DNA of 64,000 bases from an uncultured bacterium (lineage in GTDB: Bacteria; Bacteroidota; Bacteroidia; Bacteroidales; Bacteroidaceae). The position numbers and the translations under genes were made by a program. The stretch is from positions 1-64,000 of the forward strand of contig CAJMMQ010000010.1 in the NCBI GenBank assembly GCA_905214625.1. Reading direction: 5' to 3'. Each line of letters starts with the position of its first letter. The first letter of the stretch is position 1. Shown in pieces: positions 45,375 to 54,742 of the stretch. Under the pieces are notes generated by a model. The model saw only the letters and a list, made by a program, of their open reading frames with translations, was not told where the DNA came from and searched no databases.

Positions 45375-47486
45375 ATGAAAAAATTACTCAACACTATCAT
45401 TTTAGGTCTGATAAGCTGTGCAGTAATGGCCATTCCCGCAAAGCGCGGTGTTTGGAAGACAGTGAAACTGGCAGACGGCACAGAAGTTAAGATGCAACTG
45501 CAGGGCGATGAATTTTGTCACTACTGGCAGGCAGAAGACGGACGCGCCTTCATCAAAGACCAGACAACAGACATATATGTTGTTGCAGACAAACAGAAGC
45601 TTTTAGAGCAATCAAAAGTAAAGAGGGATGAAGCAGCAGCCAACATTGCAAAGCGCTCGGCACCAGCCCGCATAACTATTGGAGGAAGCCACGAGCCTTT
45701 CATTGGAGAAAAAAAAGGGCTGATAATACTTATTGAATTCCAAGACGTGCACTTCCAGCCCGAACATGATGCAAAACTGTACGACCAGATTGCCAACGCA
45801 GAAAATTTCAGCAACGGCATGGGATTCCGCGGCAGCGTGCGCGACTATTTCCGTGACCAAAGCTACGGACAATTCGTGCTTAACCTTGACATAATAGGCC
45901 CAGTACGCATGCCACAAGGCTATGCCTATTACGGAGCTAACACTTCTAACGGGAGTGATGACAGCAGAAAAATAGGACAAATGCTAAAAGACGCTTGCCT
46001 TAGCGTAGACCCTGATGTGAACTTTGCTGACTACGACTGGGACAACGACGGCGATGTGGATCAAGTATTTTTCATTTATGCAGGATACGGCGAGGCAAAT
46101 TCAGGTGATGAAAACGCAATATGGCCGCACCAATTCAATCTGCAGTCTGCTACAGGATCTGCATTAAACGTTGACGGTGTCAGAGTAAACAATTACGCCT
46201 GCGGAAACGAAATTAACGGTAGAGGCACGATAGAAGGTATTGGCACTATCTGTCATGAATTTTCACATTGCCTCGGACTTGCCGACTTGTATGACACTGA
46301 TGGCGGCAACTGCCAAGGCCTAGGCCAATGGGACTTAATGGCAAGCGGCAATTACAACGAAAACGGCTTTGTTCCCGCGGGGTATTCTGCATACGAAAGA
46401 ATGTATGCAGGTTGGTTGCAACCTGTAGAACTAACGGAAGGTGTATTTGTAGATGGCATGAAAGGACTAAACTCTAGCCCCGAGGCATACATAATCTACA
46501 ATGAAGGAAATAAAAACGAATATTACATGCTCGAAAACCGTGATGGAACGGGTTGGGACTTAGGCATGCCAGGAAAAGGCTTGATGATAACACATGTTGA
46601 CTTTAATAGAAACATTTGGGCAAGTAACGCTGTAAACAGTGTATCCCGCCAAAAGAGCATGGGAATTACTAATGCACATGAGAGGTGTGTACTTATTCCT
46701 GCGGACAACACATTTATGGGAAATGGCAATTCTGGAGATGTATGGCCATATGGTGGAAATAATGCTTTGACAAACACATCCAGACCCGCAGCCGAACTGT
46801 ATAACCGAAACAGTGACGGAACATACTACATGAACAAGCCTATCACAAACATAACACGAAATACAGACGGAACAATATCATTTTCGTTTATTATCCAACA
46901 GTCGGCAAACCTTTTCTTTGAATCATTCGACAAGTGCGACGGCAAGGGAGGCAACGATGGAAATTTTAGCGGAACGGCAATGTCTGCACCAGAATATGAC
47001 AATGACGGCTGGACAGGCGAAACTCCGCGTGGCGCATACCAATGTGCAAGATATGGAACAAGAACTGCTCCGGGATATGCGACAACACCGACAATAACAT
47101 TGGCAGGCGAACACAAAATGAGTTTATTGGCAGCACCTTACACTGGCGGAGGAACAAACCTGACTATTGAGGTGACTGAAGGAAACGCTACCATAAGCCA
47201 ATCATCATTCACGTTGGAAGAAGGCAAATGGACACTCATTGAAACTAATATAAACGGTAACGGACCTGTGAAAGTAACTGTCAGAACTGATTCGGGCATG
47301 ATGTACTTGGATGAATTCAGCATCAAGAATTCAACAAGTGGCATTGATCAGATAACATCTGTTCAAACAAACGCTACAAAGGACAACCGCATTTTCACCC
47401 TCGATGGCCGTTACATCGGCACAGACATCAATAAACTGTCAAAAGGCATCTACATCAGCGGAGGGAAAAAGATAATAAAGAGATAA
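45375..47486 (+). CDS. Secreted M6-family metalloprotease (InhA-like)
   Basis: 703 residues. Signal peptide 1-20. A short propeptide region is followed by an M6 zinc-metalloprotease domain (about 90-430): HEFSHCLGLAD with zinc ligands H294 and H298, catalytic E295 and third ligand D304, and the Met-turn WDLMASG. A C-terminal cleaved-adhesin-like beta domain (about 510-650) and a tail IFTLDGRYIG ... GGKKIIKR follow; the tail closely resembles that of the protein at the start of the window and indicates type IX-like export. It would degrade extracellular proteins and is linked to the rightward SusCD pair, mirroring the C10 protease on the left. Confidence 0.94.
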   Translation: MKKLLNTIILGLISCAVMAIPAKRGVWKTVKLADGTEVKMQLQGDEFCHYWQAEDGRAFIKDQTTDIYVVADKQKLLEQSKVKRDEAAANIAKRSAPARITIGGSHEPFIGEKKGLIILIEFQDVHFQPEHDAKLYDQIANAENFSNGMGFRGSVRDYFRDQSYGQFVLNLDIIGPVRMPQGYAYYGANTSNGSDDSRKIGQMLKDACLSVDPDVNFADYDWDNDGDVDQVFFIYAGYGEANSGDENAIWPHQFNLQSATGSALNVDGVRVNNYACGNEINGRGTIEGIGTICHEFSHCLGLADLYDTDGGNCQGLGQWDLMASGNYNENGFVPAGYSAYERMYAGWLQPVELTEGVFVDGMKGLNSSPEAYIIYNEGNKNEYYMLENRDGTGWDLGMPGKGLMITHVDFNRNIWASNAVNSVSRQKSMGITNAHERCVLIPADNTFMGNGNSGDVWPYGGNNALTNTSRPAAELYNRNSDGTYYMNKPITNITRNTDGTISFSFIIQQSANLFFESFDKCDGKGGNDGNFSGTAMSAPEYDNDGWTGETPRGAYQCARYGTRTAPGYATTPTITLAGEHKMSLLAAPYTGGGTNLTIEVTEGNATISQSSFTLEEGKWTLIETNINGNGPVKVTVRTDSGMMYLDEFSIKNSTSGIDQITSVQTNATKDNRIFTLDGRYIGTDINKLSKGIYISGGKKIIKR

Positions 47487-47565
47487 TTATTAGCTAAGAC
47501 CTATGAGGGTGTATCAACATAAAATGTTCACGCCCAAAGGTTACAGATTGCAGCTATAGCATATA

Positions 47566-47622
47566 AAAGAGGCATGTCAAACTCAGTATTGAGTAATGAT
47601 ACGCCTCTTTCTTCAATTTTTT
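47566..47622 (+). terminator. Terminator of the right SusCD/M6 operon
   Basis: AAAGAGGC (47566-47573) pairs with GCCTCTTT (47603-47610), enclosing a smaller ACTCA/TGAGT hairpin, and is followed by CTTCAATTTTTT. An IS element begins 10 bp later. Confidence 0.75.
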
Positions 47623-47631
47623 AGAATAATC

Positions 47632-48657
47632 AAACGTGAGTTCGGTATAACATCATCATGCAACAAGTCTGCTTTTGTCAATAATGTCAATATTTAAAGA
47701 TGGCTTCTTTGATAAAAGATTGTACGCAATAAGTCCGGCTATCAGGTTTGACGCAAAATTATTTACAAAGCGGTGTCTGGTATGCTCAATATTGCAGCAT
47801 GTTACTAAGTTTACCGCTTAAATAAGCGACATTTTCCTAAGCAATATTTTGTTATAAAGATTCATGAGTGAGTTCTTCATATTCTTCTTTATCTTTGTGT
47901 CCAGGTGTATATCATCGACAAAAAGATTCTCAAACAATTCCTGACTTATGTATCCCCTGTCGGCAAATATCTTTCCGAAGAACTTTTTGGTGAACTCCCT
48001 GTCTTTCAGCGGCTCCCTGTCGTCCACGTTTCCGGGCGTTAGCGTCCACTGCATTATCTCGGCGCGGTCGTTGATCACGATGTGCAGCTTGAATCCGTAA
48101 AACCATCCCATCGTAATCCTGCCTTTTGCAACCCTTCCACTCATTGTCTTGTGACTGTGTGAACGCTTAATATGGCATGATTTCAGCGGCGTGGAGTCTA
48201 TTATGGGGATATCCTCATAATTTACCCAATTCACAGATTTGAAGGAATAGCATAAGGTGCAGTCAAATCTTGGCCTGACGTTCAACAAAACGGCTGTAGG
48301 AAAGACGCTTTGGGAATTCCTTGCGCATATGGTTGCATACATAGCCGAGATAGAATGACTTAAGGTAACGGTGGCGTCCAGTATGGCACAGGATCAAAAT
48401 AGTCATAATCTCACTGTCGGACATCACACACCGACGGTTACGGCGACGCTTGCCGGAGGTGTCAAGCGCATGTTTTTGCAACTCGGGTGCAAAATATTTG
48501 CATAACTCATCAAGAATACAGAAAAATTCTATTAAATTTACATCAGTCATGGAAGTGGATGTTTTTATGTAACTTATTGATTACCAACCATAAAGATACT
48601 AAAAATATTTCACTTCCACAACTTTTTAAAGTGTTTTCTTATACCGAACTCACGTTT
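47632..48657 (-). mobile_element. Decayed IS982-family insertion sequence
   Basis: About 1026 bp bounded by perfect 19-bp terminal inverted repeats, AAACGTGAGTTCGGTATAA at 47632-47650 and its complement at 48639-48657. The interior encodes a transposase of the IS982 family on the minus strand, broken by a frameshift and a nonsense codon. I see no clear target-site duplication. It inserted just after the terminator of the M6 operon. Confidence 0.88.
47656..48550 (-). pseudogene. IS982-family transposase, frameshifted and with in-frame stop
   Basis: The N-terminal part (48550 to about 48275) reads MTDVNLIEFFCILDELCKYF ... RLSYSRFVERQ, then a one-base shift moves to the frame encoding IPIIDSTPLKSCH, MGWFYGFKLHIVIND, GNVDDREPLKD and IFADRGYISQELF, which are the catalytic-region motifs of IS982 transposases. 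A TAA stops that frame at 47818, yet the homology continues in frame as NIEHTRHRFVN and NLIAGLIAYNLL to a TGA at 47656. Two independent lesions make it inactive unless complemented. Confidence 0.88.
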
Positions 48658-49062
48658 ACTTACTGTTTATATTTTTCTGCCGCCGTATTGATTAGCCGTA
48701 AACCAAAAACGTACGTTAATCTTACAATTTTTATGGCATTTAGAGATTATGTTCTATTCACATCCTAAAATTAAGAATAAGGCTCATGCTATAAACTTGT
48801 TTCCGCCAAAAGCATCAATGTCAATAAAACTTTCATTAGGAGCATACACCAGCCACAGTGTAATCAGCCTGCAAAATATATAAGCCCAAACCGCATTAAA
48901 CTCCGGCCGGATTGGGTTGAATTCAACAAGACAACAAATGCCGCCTTACGCAATAAAAACCGGCATAAATCCGACTGATTGCGCCTGGCGGCATTTGTGT
49001 TTTTAAGTGCGTGCATCGTAAGATATCATCCACGATGAACGCGACATGCGCCCCTCACCGTT
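48658..49062. other. Intergenic region after the IS
   Basis: No ORF. It contains an AAGCCCAAACCGCATTA motif copy at 48881-48900 and the terminator at 48934-49000. Nothing else is recognisable. Confidence 0.6.
48934..49000 (-). terminator. Long hairpin terminator, probably bidirectional
   Basis: ACAAATGCCGCC pairs with GGCGGCATTTGTGT, with an inner ACGCAAT/ATTGCG pair; T-rich sequence follows on both strands. It lies downstream of the minus-strand Omp28-like operon. Confidence 0.75.
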
Positions 49063-50823
49063 TTACTTCACTTGCTTACGCACAGAGTTGATTACATAAC
49101 CTGTCGAGGCATCGAGCACTGCAACAGTTACATACAGATTGTCCGTGCTGCTGTAAGAGGTATCATCAAGATTTATTGTATATGAAATACCGTAAGCCTT
49201 GTCGGTCTCTATCGTGGCCGGCAGACCACTGTCCATACCCTTAAATTCGGGATAGATGCCGCGCGCCACGTCATAATACGGCAAGCCTATTATGTTTTCC
49301 TGTCCATACTTTCCGCCCTTGCCAAACTCGCCCAATATAGGCAGGCTTGAAGTACTAAGATAGTTGTGTTGTGCCCCGTTGGCCACAACGTTGTCTTCTG
49401 TCAGGATGTAAACAAGGCGATAAGTCTGTCCGGCAGGAGGAACTACAGCAAACTTAACAGATGATTTCACGCTGATGCTGTTGCCCGACAGCACGGCGCT
49501 CTCTATCGACGGTTCAAGAGTTACATATCCTTTAAGTGCTGTCTGTACAGAGTTGAGGAAAGTGCCGTCGCCCTCGTATGTGTAATTGTTGCCTGACATA
49601 GCCATTGGCTGACATGCCGTCTTACGGTTGATGAGTCCTGACGGGAAGCTCATAAAGCCAAGTGCCTTGTCATAGTCGGCATCGCAAAGCACATCGTCAT
49701 TATGCACTGACACGGCAATGAGCGTGTCGGGATAAAGTTCCTTTAGATATTCTGTGGCGAGCATTCCCAACGGACAATATCCGCACCACATACCTGTGCC
49801 TTCCTCAAGCAATAATCTGTGGGCAGGTATAAAACTTACTGAAGCTACAGAATCCTCAACGCCAACATTATCTAACCCATTAACGTTAGCCCATACCTTG
49901 AACTTGGTGTAAACGCCCTTTTCTGCCGGTTTAAGCTTTGTTGAGAACACAAACGAATGGCTTTCGCCCGGCTGCAGGTTGAGCCCTGTATAATGTTCTG
50001 TGCGTACTATCGAATCTGCAGTAGTGTAATGTATGTCATACTCCGTGATTACAGAGTCGCCGGCAGTAATATGTCCGCGCACCTCTATCTCGTCGGCTGT
50101 ATACATTGGCTCCATGTCTATGTCGACAATATATGGACGTGGGCAGTTAACCATTACATCGTCAAGGCATATTATGCTCTTGTCCGTACTGCGGTTTACA
50201 AAGGCTACATAAATAGTCTTTCCGGCATAATCATCAAGCGACAGTTTATGATCCTGCCATTCGCCGTCAACGCTCTCAGTGGGGCCGGCCTCTTCTTCGT
50301 CAACCTGCCATACAGGCTCTCCGAAGTCTGTCTCAGGATTGCCTCCCCGTTCTGAGATGAAAACCTGCAGTCCGTCACGCTTGTCAGGCTCAAGAGCCTC
50401 CGATTTCCACGAAAGCACATATCCGCTGTCAGGTATCTCTATCGCCTTTGTCACAAGCCATGCATCAGCCGTACCGGCCGGAGTGAACGAAGAAGTGGCA
50501 CCTGCAAAATAATTCTTTGACGTATAGCTGTCCTGAAGAGTGAATATCCATGGTTTGCCCGCAGAAAAGCCCAGCTGCGTCATAACCGACGATGGAGTAA
50601 GGTTGCTGAAATCATATATGTCAAAAAGCGACTTAGCCTTGTCGGCATCCTGAAAATCGCATGAAAATACAACTTCATCGTCGGTTCTGAAATCTTCTCC
50701 TGGCAACACTCCGGCATCAGGAGTTTCGGGTGTTACAACATTATCATCGCTGCATGATGTCAACGATACAGGAACAAACAACAATGAAACCATCGCCGCT
50801 GTAAAAAAATGTTTTACTTTCAT
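49063..50823 (-). CDS. Omp28-like lipoprotein with thioredoxin-type CGYC motif
   Basis: 586 residues. Lipobox SLTSC (C24) and acidic/polar linker. Residues about 50-210 look like a cleaved-adhesin/choice-of-anchor beta-sandwich (VFSCDFQDADKA; LQVFISERGGNPE; IYVAFVNRSTDKSIICLDDV). A region with EEGTGMWCGYCPLG (C347-C350) starts an Omp28-related domain resembling a thioredoxin fold, followed by a beta domain. A CxxC in this setting suggests disulfide exchange or redox binding at the cell surface, but no activity is proven. The adjacent upstream gene (41-bp gap) is a related Omp28-like protein, so they form an operon. Confidence 0.8.
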   Translation of the reverse strand: MKVKHFFTAAMVSLLFVPVSLTSCSDDNVVTPETPDAGVLPGEDFRTDDEVVFSCDFQDADKAKSLFDIYDFSNLTPSSVMTQLGFSAGKPWIFTLQDSYTSKNYFAGATSSFTPAGTADAWLVTKAIEIPDSGYVLSWKSEALEPDKRDGLQVFISERGGNPETDFGEPVWQVDEEEAGPTESVDGEWQDHKLSLDDYAGKTIYVAFVNRSTDKSIICLDDVMVNCPRPYIVDIDMEPMYTADEIEVRGHITAGDSVITEYDIHYTTADSIVRTEHYTGLNLQPGESHSFVFSTKLKPAEKGVYTKFKVWANVNGLDNVGVEDSVASVSFIPAHRLLLEEGTGMWCGYCPLGMLATEYLKELYPDTLIAVSVHNDDVLCDADYDKALGFMSFPSGLINRKTACQPMAMSGNNYTYEGDGTFLNSVQTALKGYVTLEPSIESAVLSGNSISVKSSVKFAVVPPAGQTYRLVYILTEDNVVANGAQHNYLSTSSLPILGEFGKGGKYGQENIIGLPYYDVARGIYPEFKGMDSGLPATIETDKAYGISYTINLDDTSYSSTDNLYVTVAVLDASTGYVINSVRKQVK

Positions 50824-50864
50824 TTTCTGTAAATCTTTTTTGTTATTACTTAAACATTAATATA

Positions 50865-52709
50865 TTAATCTGCCATGATTTTCATCACCTTTTGTTTCTG
50901 CCCACGTAATATGGTCACAATATAATAGCCAGAAGCAAGAGGCGTAAGACAGGCCTCGTCTGCAGACACCAAGGTTATGACTGTACGTCCCGACAAATCG
51001 CATACCGTAAGACGGTCGAAACCGTCTTTAACCCGTAACATGCTGCCATTCCATGAAACATTTATATCACTGTCACAAACATCAGCTATTCCGGTACTGC
51101 CGTTATATGGCACTTCGGCCTCCTCGGCATTAAGCACCCGGCAGTTGTTTTTGTCTCCGGCATCATAATTGGCAACAAAAGCCACAACATTTAGCTTTGC
51201 AGCATTCCATTCAGGATTAAGCGCAACAGTATAGTCAAACGAATACCCATTAACGTCAATAGGCTCTCCCCACGTAGGAGTAACGCTCTGTCGCACCATG
51301 TGACGATGATAATATCCTCCTGATGCACCGCTCTGATTTAATGTATATACGCTGTCTTCGGCAACAAAGACAAAAAGGCGCGGAGATTCAGCCTTACTGT
51401 CTATAAGCTTCTTACCCTCAACATGAATGAGGATGTTGCCGCCGTTATCCGTCTTTACCGACGGCTCCACCGAAACAAATGCCGGTGCAAGGCTCTCTTC
51501 GGCATAAAGAGTCTTGAGCATTGATGAACTAACGCTTATAACCGGCACACCATCTGAATAAATATCCGGATAATTGTCTGACATATTAGTACGGTCAATC
51601 ATCACGGCCGGAGCATAAAGTCTGTCAGGCTTATAGAACCATTCATATTCCTTGCTGGCAGGTATTGTAAATATATCTTGATAGTAACCTGCATGATGGC
51701 CCAATTCTATAATACCCTGACATGTGTCTGCCACGGCAGAAATCTGTTTGTGACCTGAAGGGCAGTTAGTACACTGTTCTGTTGAAAATACCTCGAGCAA
51801 CACCTTACGCTGTTTAAAATCCGAACGGCACAATATCTGTTTTGAACGGGAAACATTGTCAGAAGGATCAAAGTCTGCTTCGCCGTTCACAGCTGATATT
51901 TCAACATTCACCAGAGGCTCTCCCTCAGACAGTATGCGTAATCCATTTAAATTAAAATTACCGGACGTGCGTGGCTTTACAGACGGCACACTGACCGTTT
52001 CAGAAGCCACACTGTCACCTACATGGTATGTAAAGGTGAGACTTTCTACCGGCACAGAACCAAGATTGATGAAATCGCCAGAGAAGGCCAGCGGCTGACC
52101 CAGACGGGCATAACTTGGCATTACGATATTTCCAAGTCTGACATTGCACCGCGGAAGGCTCTCGCCCTCAACCGTAGCATAAAAAGCAGCACTAAACCCG
52201 CTTATGCTCGGCTTCCATCCACTCCCTGTCGTACATATATACTCTTCGCTGTCAATCAGGCTGAGAGCATAAGGTATATTGATTATACCTTCAACAAGGT
52301 AAGACATATAAAAGCCCGAGCCGTCTATTCTGAAAGGCTTGTCAAGGGTTATCTCATTCCATCCATACTTATCAAGCACTGCTGTTTGCTCATATACAGT
52401 CTCTCCTCCGTCGAGGCTTCTGCTTATGGCAAAATGTACCGTTGCCTTTTCCATTACGCTCGAATACAGATGAAACGATACAATGTCAGTGCCACTGTAT
52501 GCCTGCATCAACGTAGCAGGAAAATAAACAGCCGAGCCGCCTGCAGGGGCATTCTTTTCAACAGGATAATAAGAAACGACATTACCTTCACAGTTACCCA
52601 GTTTCATACTATCTGCATTAACCTCAAGCGAAACAGCCAACAACACGGCTACCAAAACACAGACGCTATACAGGCCATGAAAAACTGACGAAAAAGAACC
52701 TTTACACAT
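50865..52709 (-). CDS. Secreted Omp28-like protein with CTNC motif
   Basis: 614 residues. N-terminal hydrophobic segment (about 13-32) serves as signal peptide. A beta-rich N-terminal region (about 35-290) is followed by FSTEQCTNCPSGHK (C313-C316), the thioredoxin-like motif of the Omp28 family, and then a beta domain; the C-terminus is a type IX-like tail (VCDLSGRTVITL ... KVMKIMAD). It differs from its downstream partner in anchoring: secreted with a sorting tail versus lipoprotein. The pair may act together on surface disulfides or adhesion; this is inference. Confidence 0.8.
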   Translation of the reverse strand: MCKGSFSSVFHGLYSVCVLVAVLLAVSLEVNADSMKLGNCEGNVVSYYPVEKNAPAGGSAVYFPATLMQAYSGTDIVSFHLYSSVMEKATVHFAISRSLDGGETVYEQTAVLDKYGWNEITLDKPFRIDGSGFYMSYLVEGIINIPYALSLIDSEEYICTTGSGWKPSISGFSAAFYATVEGESLPRCNVRLGNIVMPSYARLGQPLAFSGDFINLGSVPVESLTFTYHVGDSVASETVSVPSVKPRTSGNFNLNGLRILSEGEPLVNVEISAVNGEADFDPSDNVSRSKQILCRSDFKQRKVLLEVFSTEQCTNCPSGHKQISAVADTCQGIIELGHHAGYYQDIFTIPASKEYEWFYKPDRLYAPAVMIDRTNMSDNYPDIYSDGVPVISVSSSMLKTLYAEESLAPAFVSVEPSVKTDNGGNILIHVEGKKLIDSKAESPRLFVFVAEDSVYTLNQSGASGGYYHRHMVRQSVTPTWGEPIDVNGYSFDYTVALNPEWNAAKLNVVAFVANYDAGDKNNCRVLNAEEAEVPYNGSTGIADVCDSDINVSWNGSMLRVKDGFDRLTVCDLSGRTVITLVSADEACLTPLASGYYIVTILRGQKQKVMKIMAD

Positions 52710-52749
52710 AAATTCTCATTTAGATTTGGCTAATACGATAAGACATAAA

Positions 52750-52782
52750 AATGTGACAGGATGAGACACATCCCGTCACATT
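52750..52782 (-). terminator. Intrinsic terminator downstream of the HAF-repeat gene
   Basis: AATGTGACGGGATG pairs with CATCCTGTCACATT on the minus strand (13 of 14) and is followed by TTTTATG. Confidence 0.82.
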
Positions 52783-52836
52783 AAGAATTATTTATTTTTC
52801 CGACTCATATCGGACGGAATTTACATCATATGAAAA

Positions 52837-54168
52837 TTAACGCAACACTTTAAATGTCTTGGTGCCGCCATCATAAGAAACTTTTACAACGTATGTTCCT
52901 GAAGGAAGTGACGACAAATTGAATGCATCGCCCTGACCGCCCTTAAGAACAAGTGTTCCGCCTACGCTGTAAATCTCTGCACTGTTATATTCGCCGTTGA
53001 CATATAAAGCTCCACCTTTACGGTAATCAATGCTGATGTCGTTCTTTATCATCTCTGACTTAGATATGCCGCTTGTATTTTTTGATACAATAACAGCCGG
53101 ACAATTGAGTACGCCGAAACCTACATCTACAGTACCGCCGCCCACAAGCACATTTCCGTCAGTACTACAGTCAAGCAATGAATACAAACCACCTGCAGGA
53201 ACATCATGAGCCTCGCCGTTTACATCGTAAGCCACACTTGGGCCATATTTATACTCGCCGCCGGCACAAGTAACAAGCAGGTCGAAATAAACAACGTCGC
53301 CGTTAGCCTTGCACTCAAAGTATTTATACATACCTTCGTCATCCATGAAATATCCATACATATTGCCGTCAGCATCAATACTGCTCAATATTCCTCCGTT
53401 GAATGTGTTTGTTTCAGGATCAGTGCAATTAAACACCTCATACAATTTGCCGTCTTTGATGTATGCGGGGTTCTGTCCGCCATTCTCAGCGGTGTTGACA
53501 CCTACTATTACATTGCCGTCCTCACTTACTCCGTAAACATAGAACTGAGATATGCCTATGTCACTATAAATTTTCTTCATTTCGCCATTCTCCCATAATA
53601 CAGGCAGAAGATTTACTTTCTCTATACCAAAATCTTCATCTATTTCACCCGTACCCACATAAACCTGTCCGGCCATATATTTTCCGTCAGCAGAAACGGC
53701 ACGGACACAGTTGATAGTACGCATTGAGCTCCATTCATTTGACTGGTCTGAAGAATACGCCTCCGGAACAGGAAGAAGTTTCCAGCCTCCATCAGGTGTA
53801 AACGTAGCAGGCCAATGGCGAACAATAGTCTCGCCTGCAAGCAAAGAGTCTACACTGCCTACCATAACGCCATCGTCGGTAACATCATTGAGCGTTGAAT
53901 ATCATTTTGAAATATCCCATGCCATGTTGAGGGTGTTCGGGTCATCGATATTCCACCAATAGCTTGTAAAAGATATCAACTCATCAAAGCCCACGGCAAA
54001 CTTGCCATTATTTGAAACATGATTGAATACGCCACAAACAGGTGTCGGATAACCATCTACCTCAAAACTTGCGTCATTGAAATTGTAAAGAGTGGCCTCT
54101 TCCTGAGCTGAAACGCCGCATGTCAAGCCTGCCATAGCAGCTAAAAGTAATAATTTTCTCATAAGCAC
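52837..54168 (-). pseudogene. Secreted HAF/propeller-repeat protein interrupted by in-frame TGA
   Basis: One reading frame of 444 codons contains a single TGA at 53902-53904, after residue 88 (WDISK-stop-YSTLND). Upstream are a signal peptide (ends GVSAQ) and the first repeat; downstream the same frame continues with repeats of the kind VSADGKYMAGQVY, VSEDGNVIVGV and CSTDGNVLVGG, typical of HAF-type beta-propeller repeats, and a type IX-like tail (IYSVGGTLVLKGG ... FKVLR). TGG to TGA is the simplest explanation. Nearby genes end in TGA, so TGA is not read as an amino acid here. It may be a fresh pseudogene, a sequencing error, or a product restarted at the downstream ATG at 53865 without its signal peptide. 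Confidence 0.85.
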
Positions 54169-54742
54169 TTTATTTGTTTTCGATTATGTTTATCCAATTT
54201 ATACAACAGCAATTTTATCCTTTTCACAAAAGATATATTCAGACTGCCGGACTTAATCAATTGAAATGTTACAAAAAAGTTTCAAAATAAAAATATCTAT
54301 TTTTAATTTTAATAATCATATTACATTATTTTAACAATACGAAGTAGTTTAACAAATATCAGAACAATCAACATTATAGAAGCAAATTACAAATAAAAAC
54401 ATACATATCCGTTATATTTTTACGTTTATTTTGCACAAACCGTACAAAAGGACAATAAAAGCACCAAACAAAACATAACAAACAAGTGTTAATTATACAT
54501 TTGTTCCTTTCGTTTTATCAAAAAATTGATTGTATGCAAAATCTATACCATCAACAATTACAATTCTTAAAAAGTTTGTATAGACTCCATACAGATTAAT
54601 CTATAAAAAATATTCATATATCTATAAAGACCTCTGCAAAGGTCGAAATTTCATTAACAGTTAAAACTTAGACTTTTGCAGAGGTCTCATTTTAATACTT
54701 ACAATTCCGCGCATGTTGCCCGGATGACATAGGATGGCTATG
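54169..54742. other. AT-rich intergenic region
   Basis: Very AT-rich, no ORF. Apart from the hairpin at 54629-54686 nothing is recognisable. I found no exact consensus promoter for the minus-strand gene at 54168. Confidence 0.6.
54629..54686 (-). terminator. Long hairpin downstream of sufS
   Basis: GACCTCTGCAAAGGTC and GACTTTTGCAGAGGTC pair at 15 of 16 positions around a 26-base AT loop, followed on the minus strand by TTTATAG. It probably ends the suf operon transcript. Confidence 0.65.

Noticed and set aside
53902..53904. TGA as selenocysteine or reassigned codon
   Set aside because: Several genes here (DUF3109, rnhB, the recombinase) end in TGA, no Sec insertion element is evident, and the context suggests Trp.
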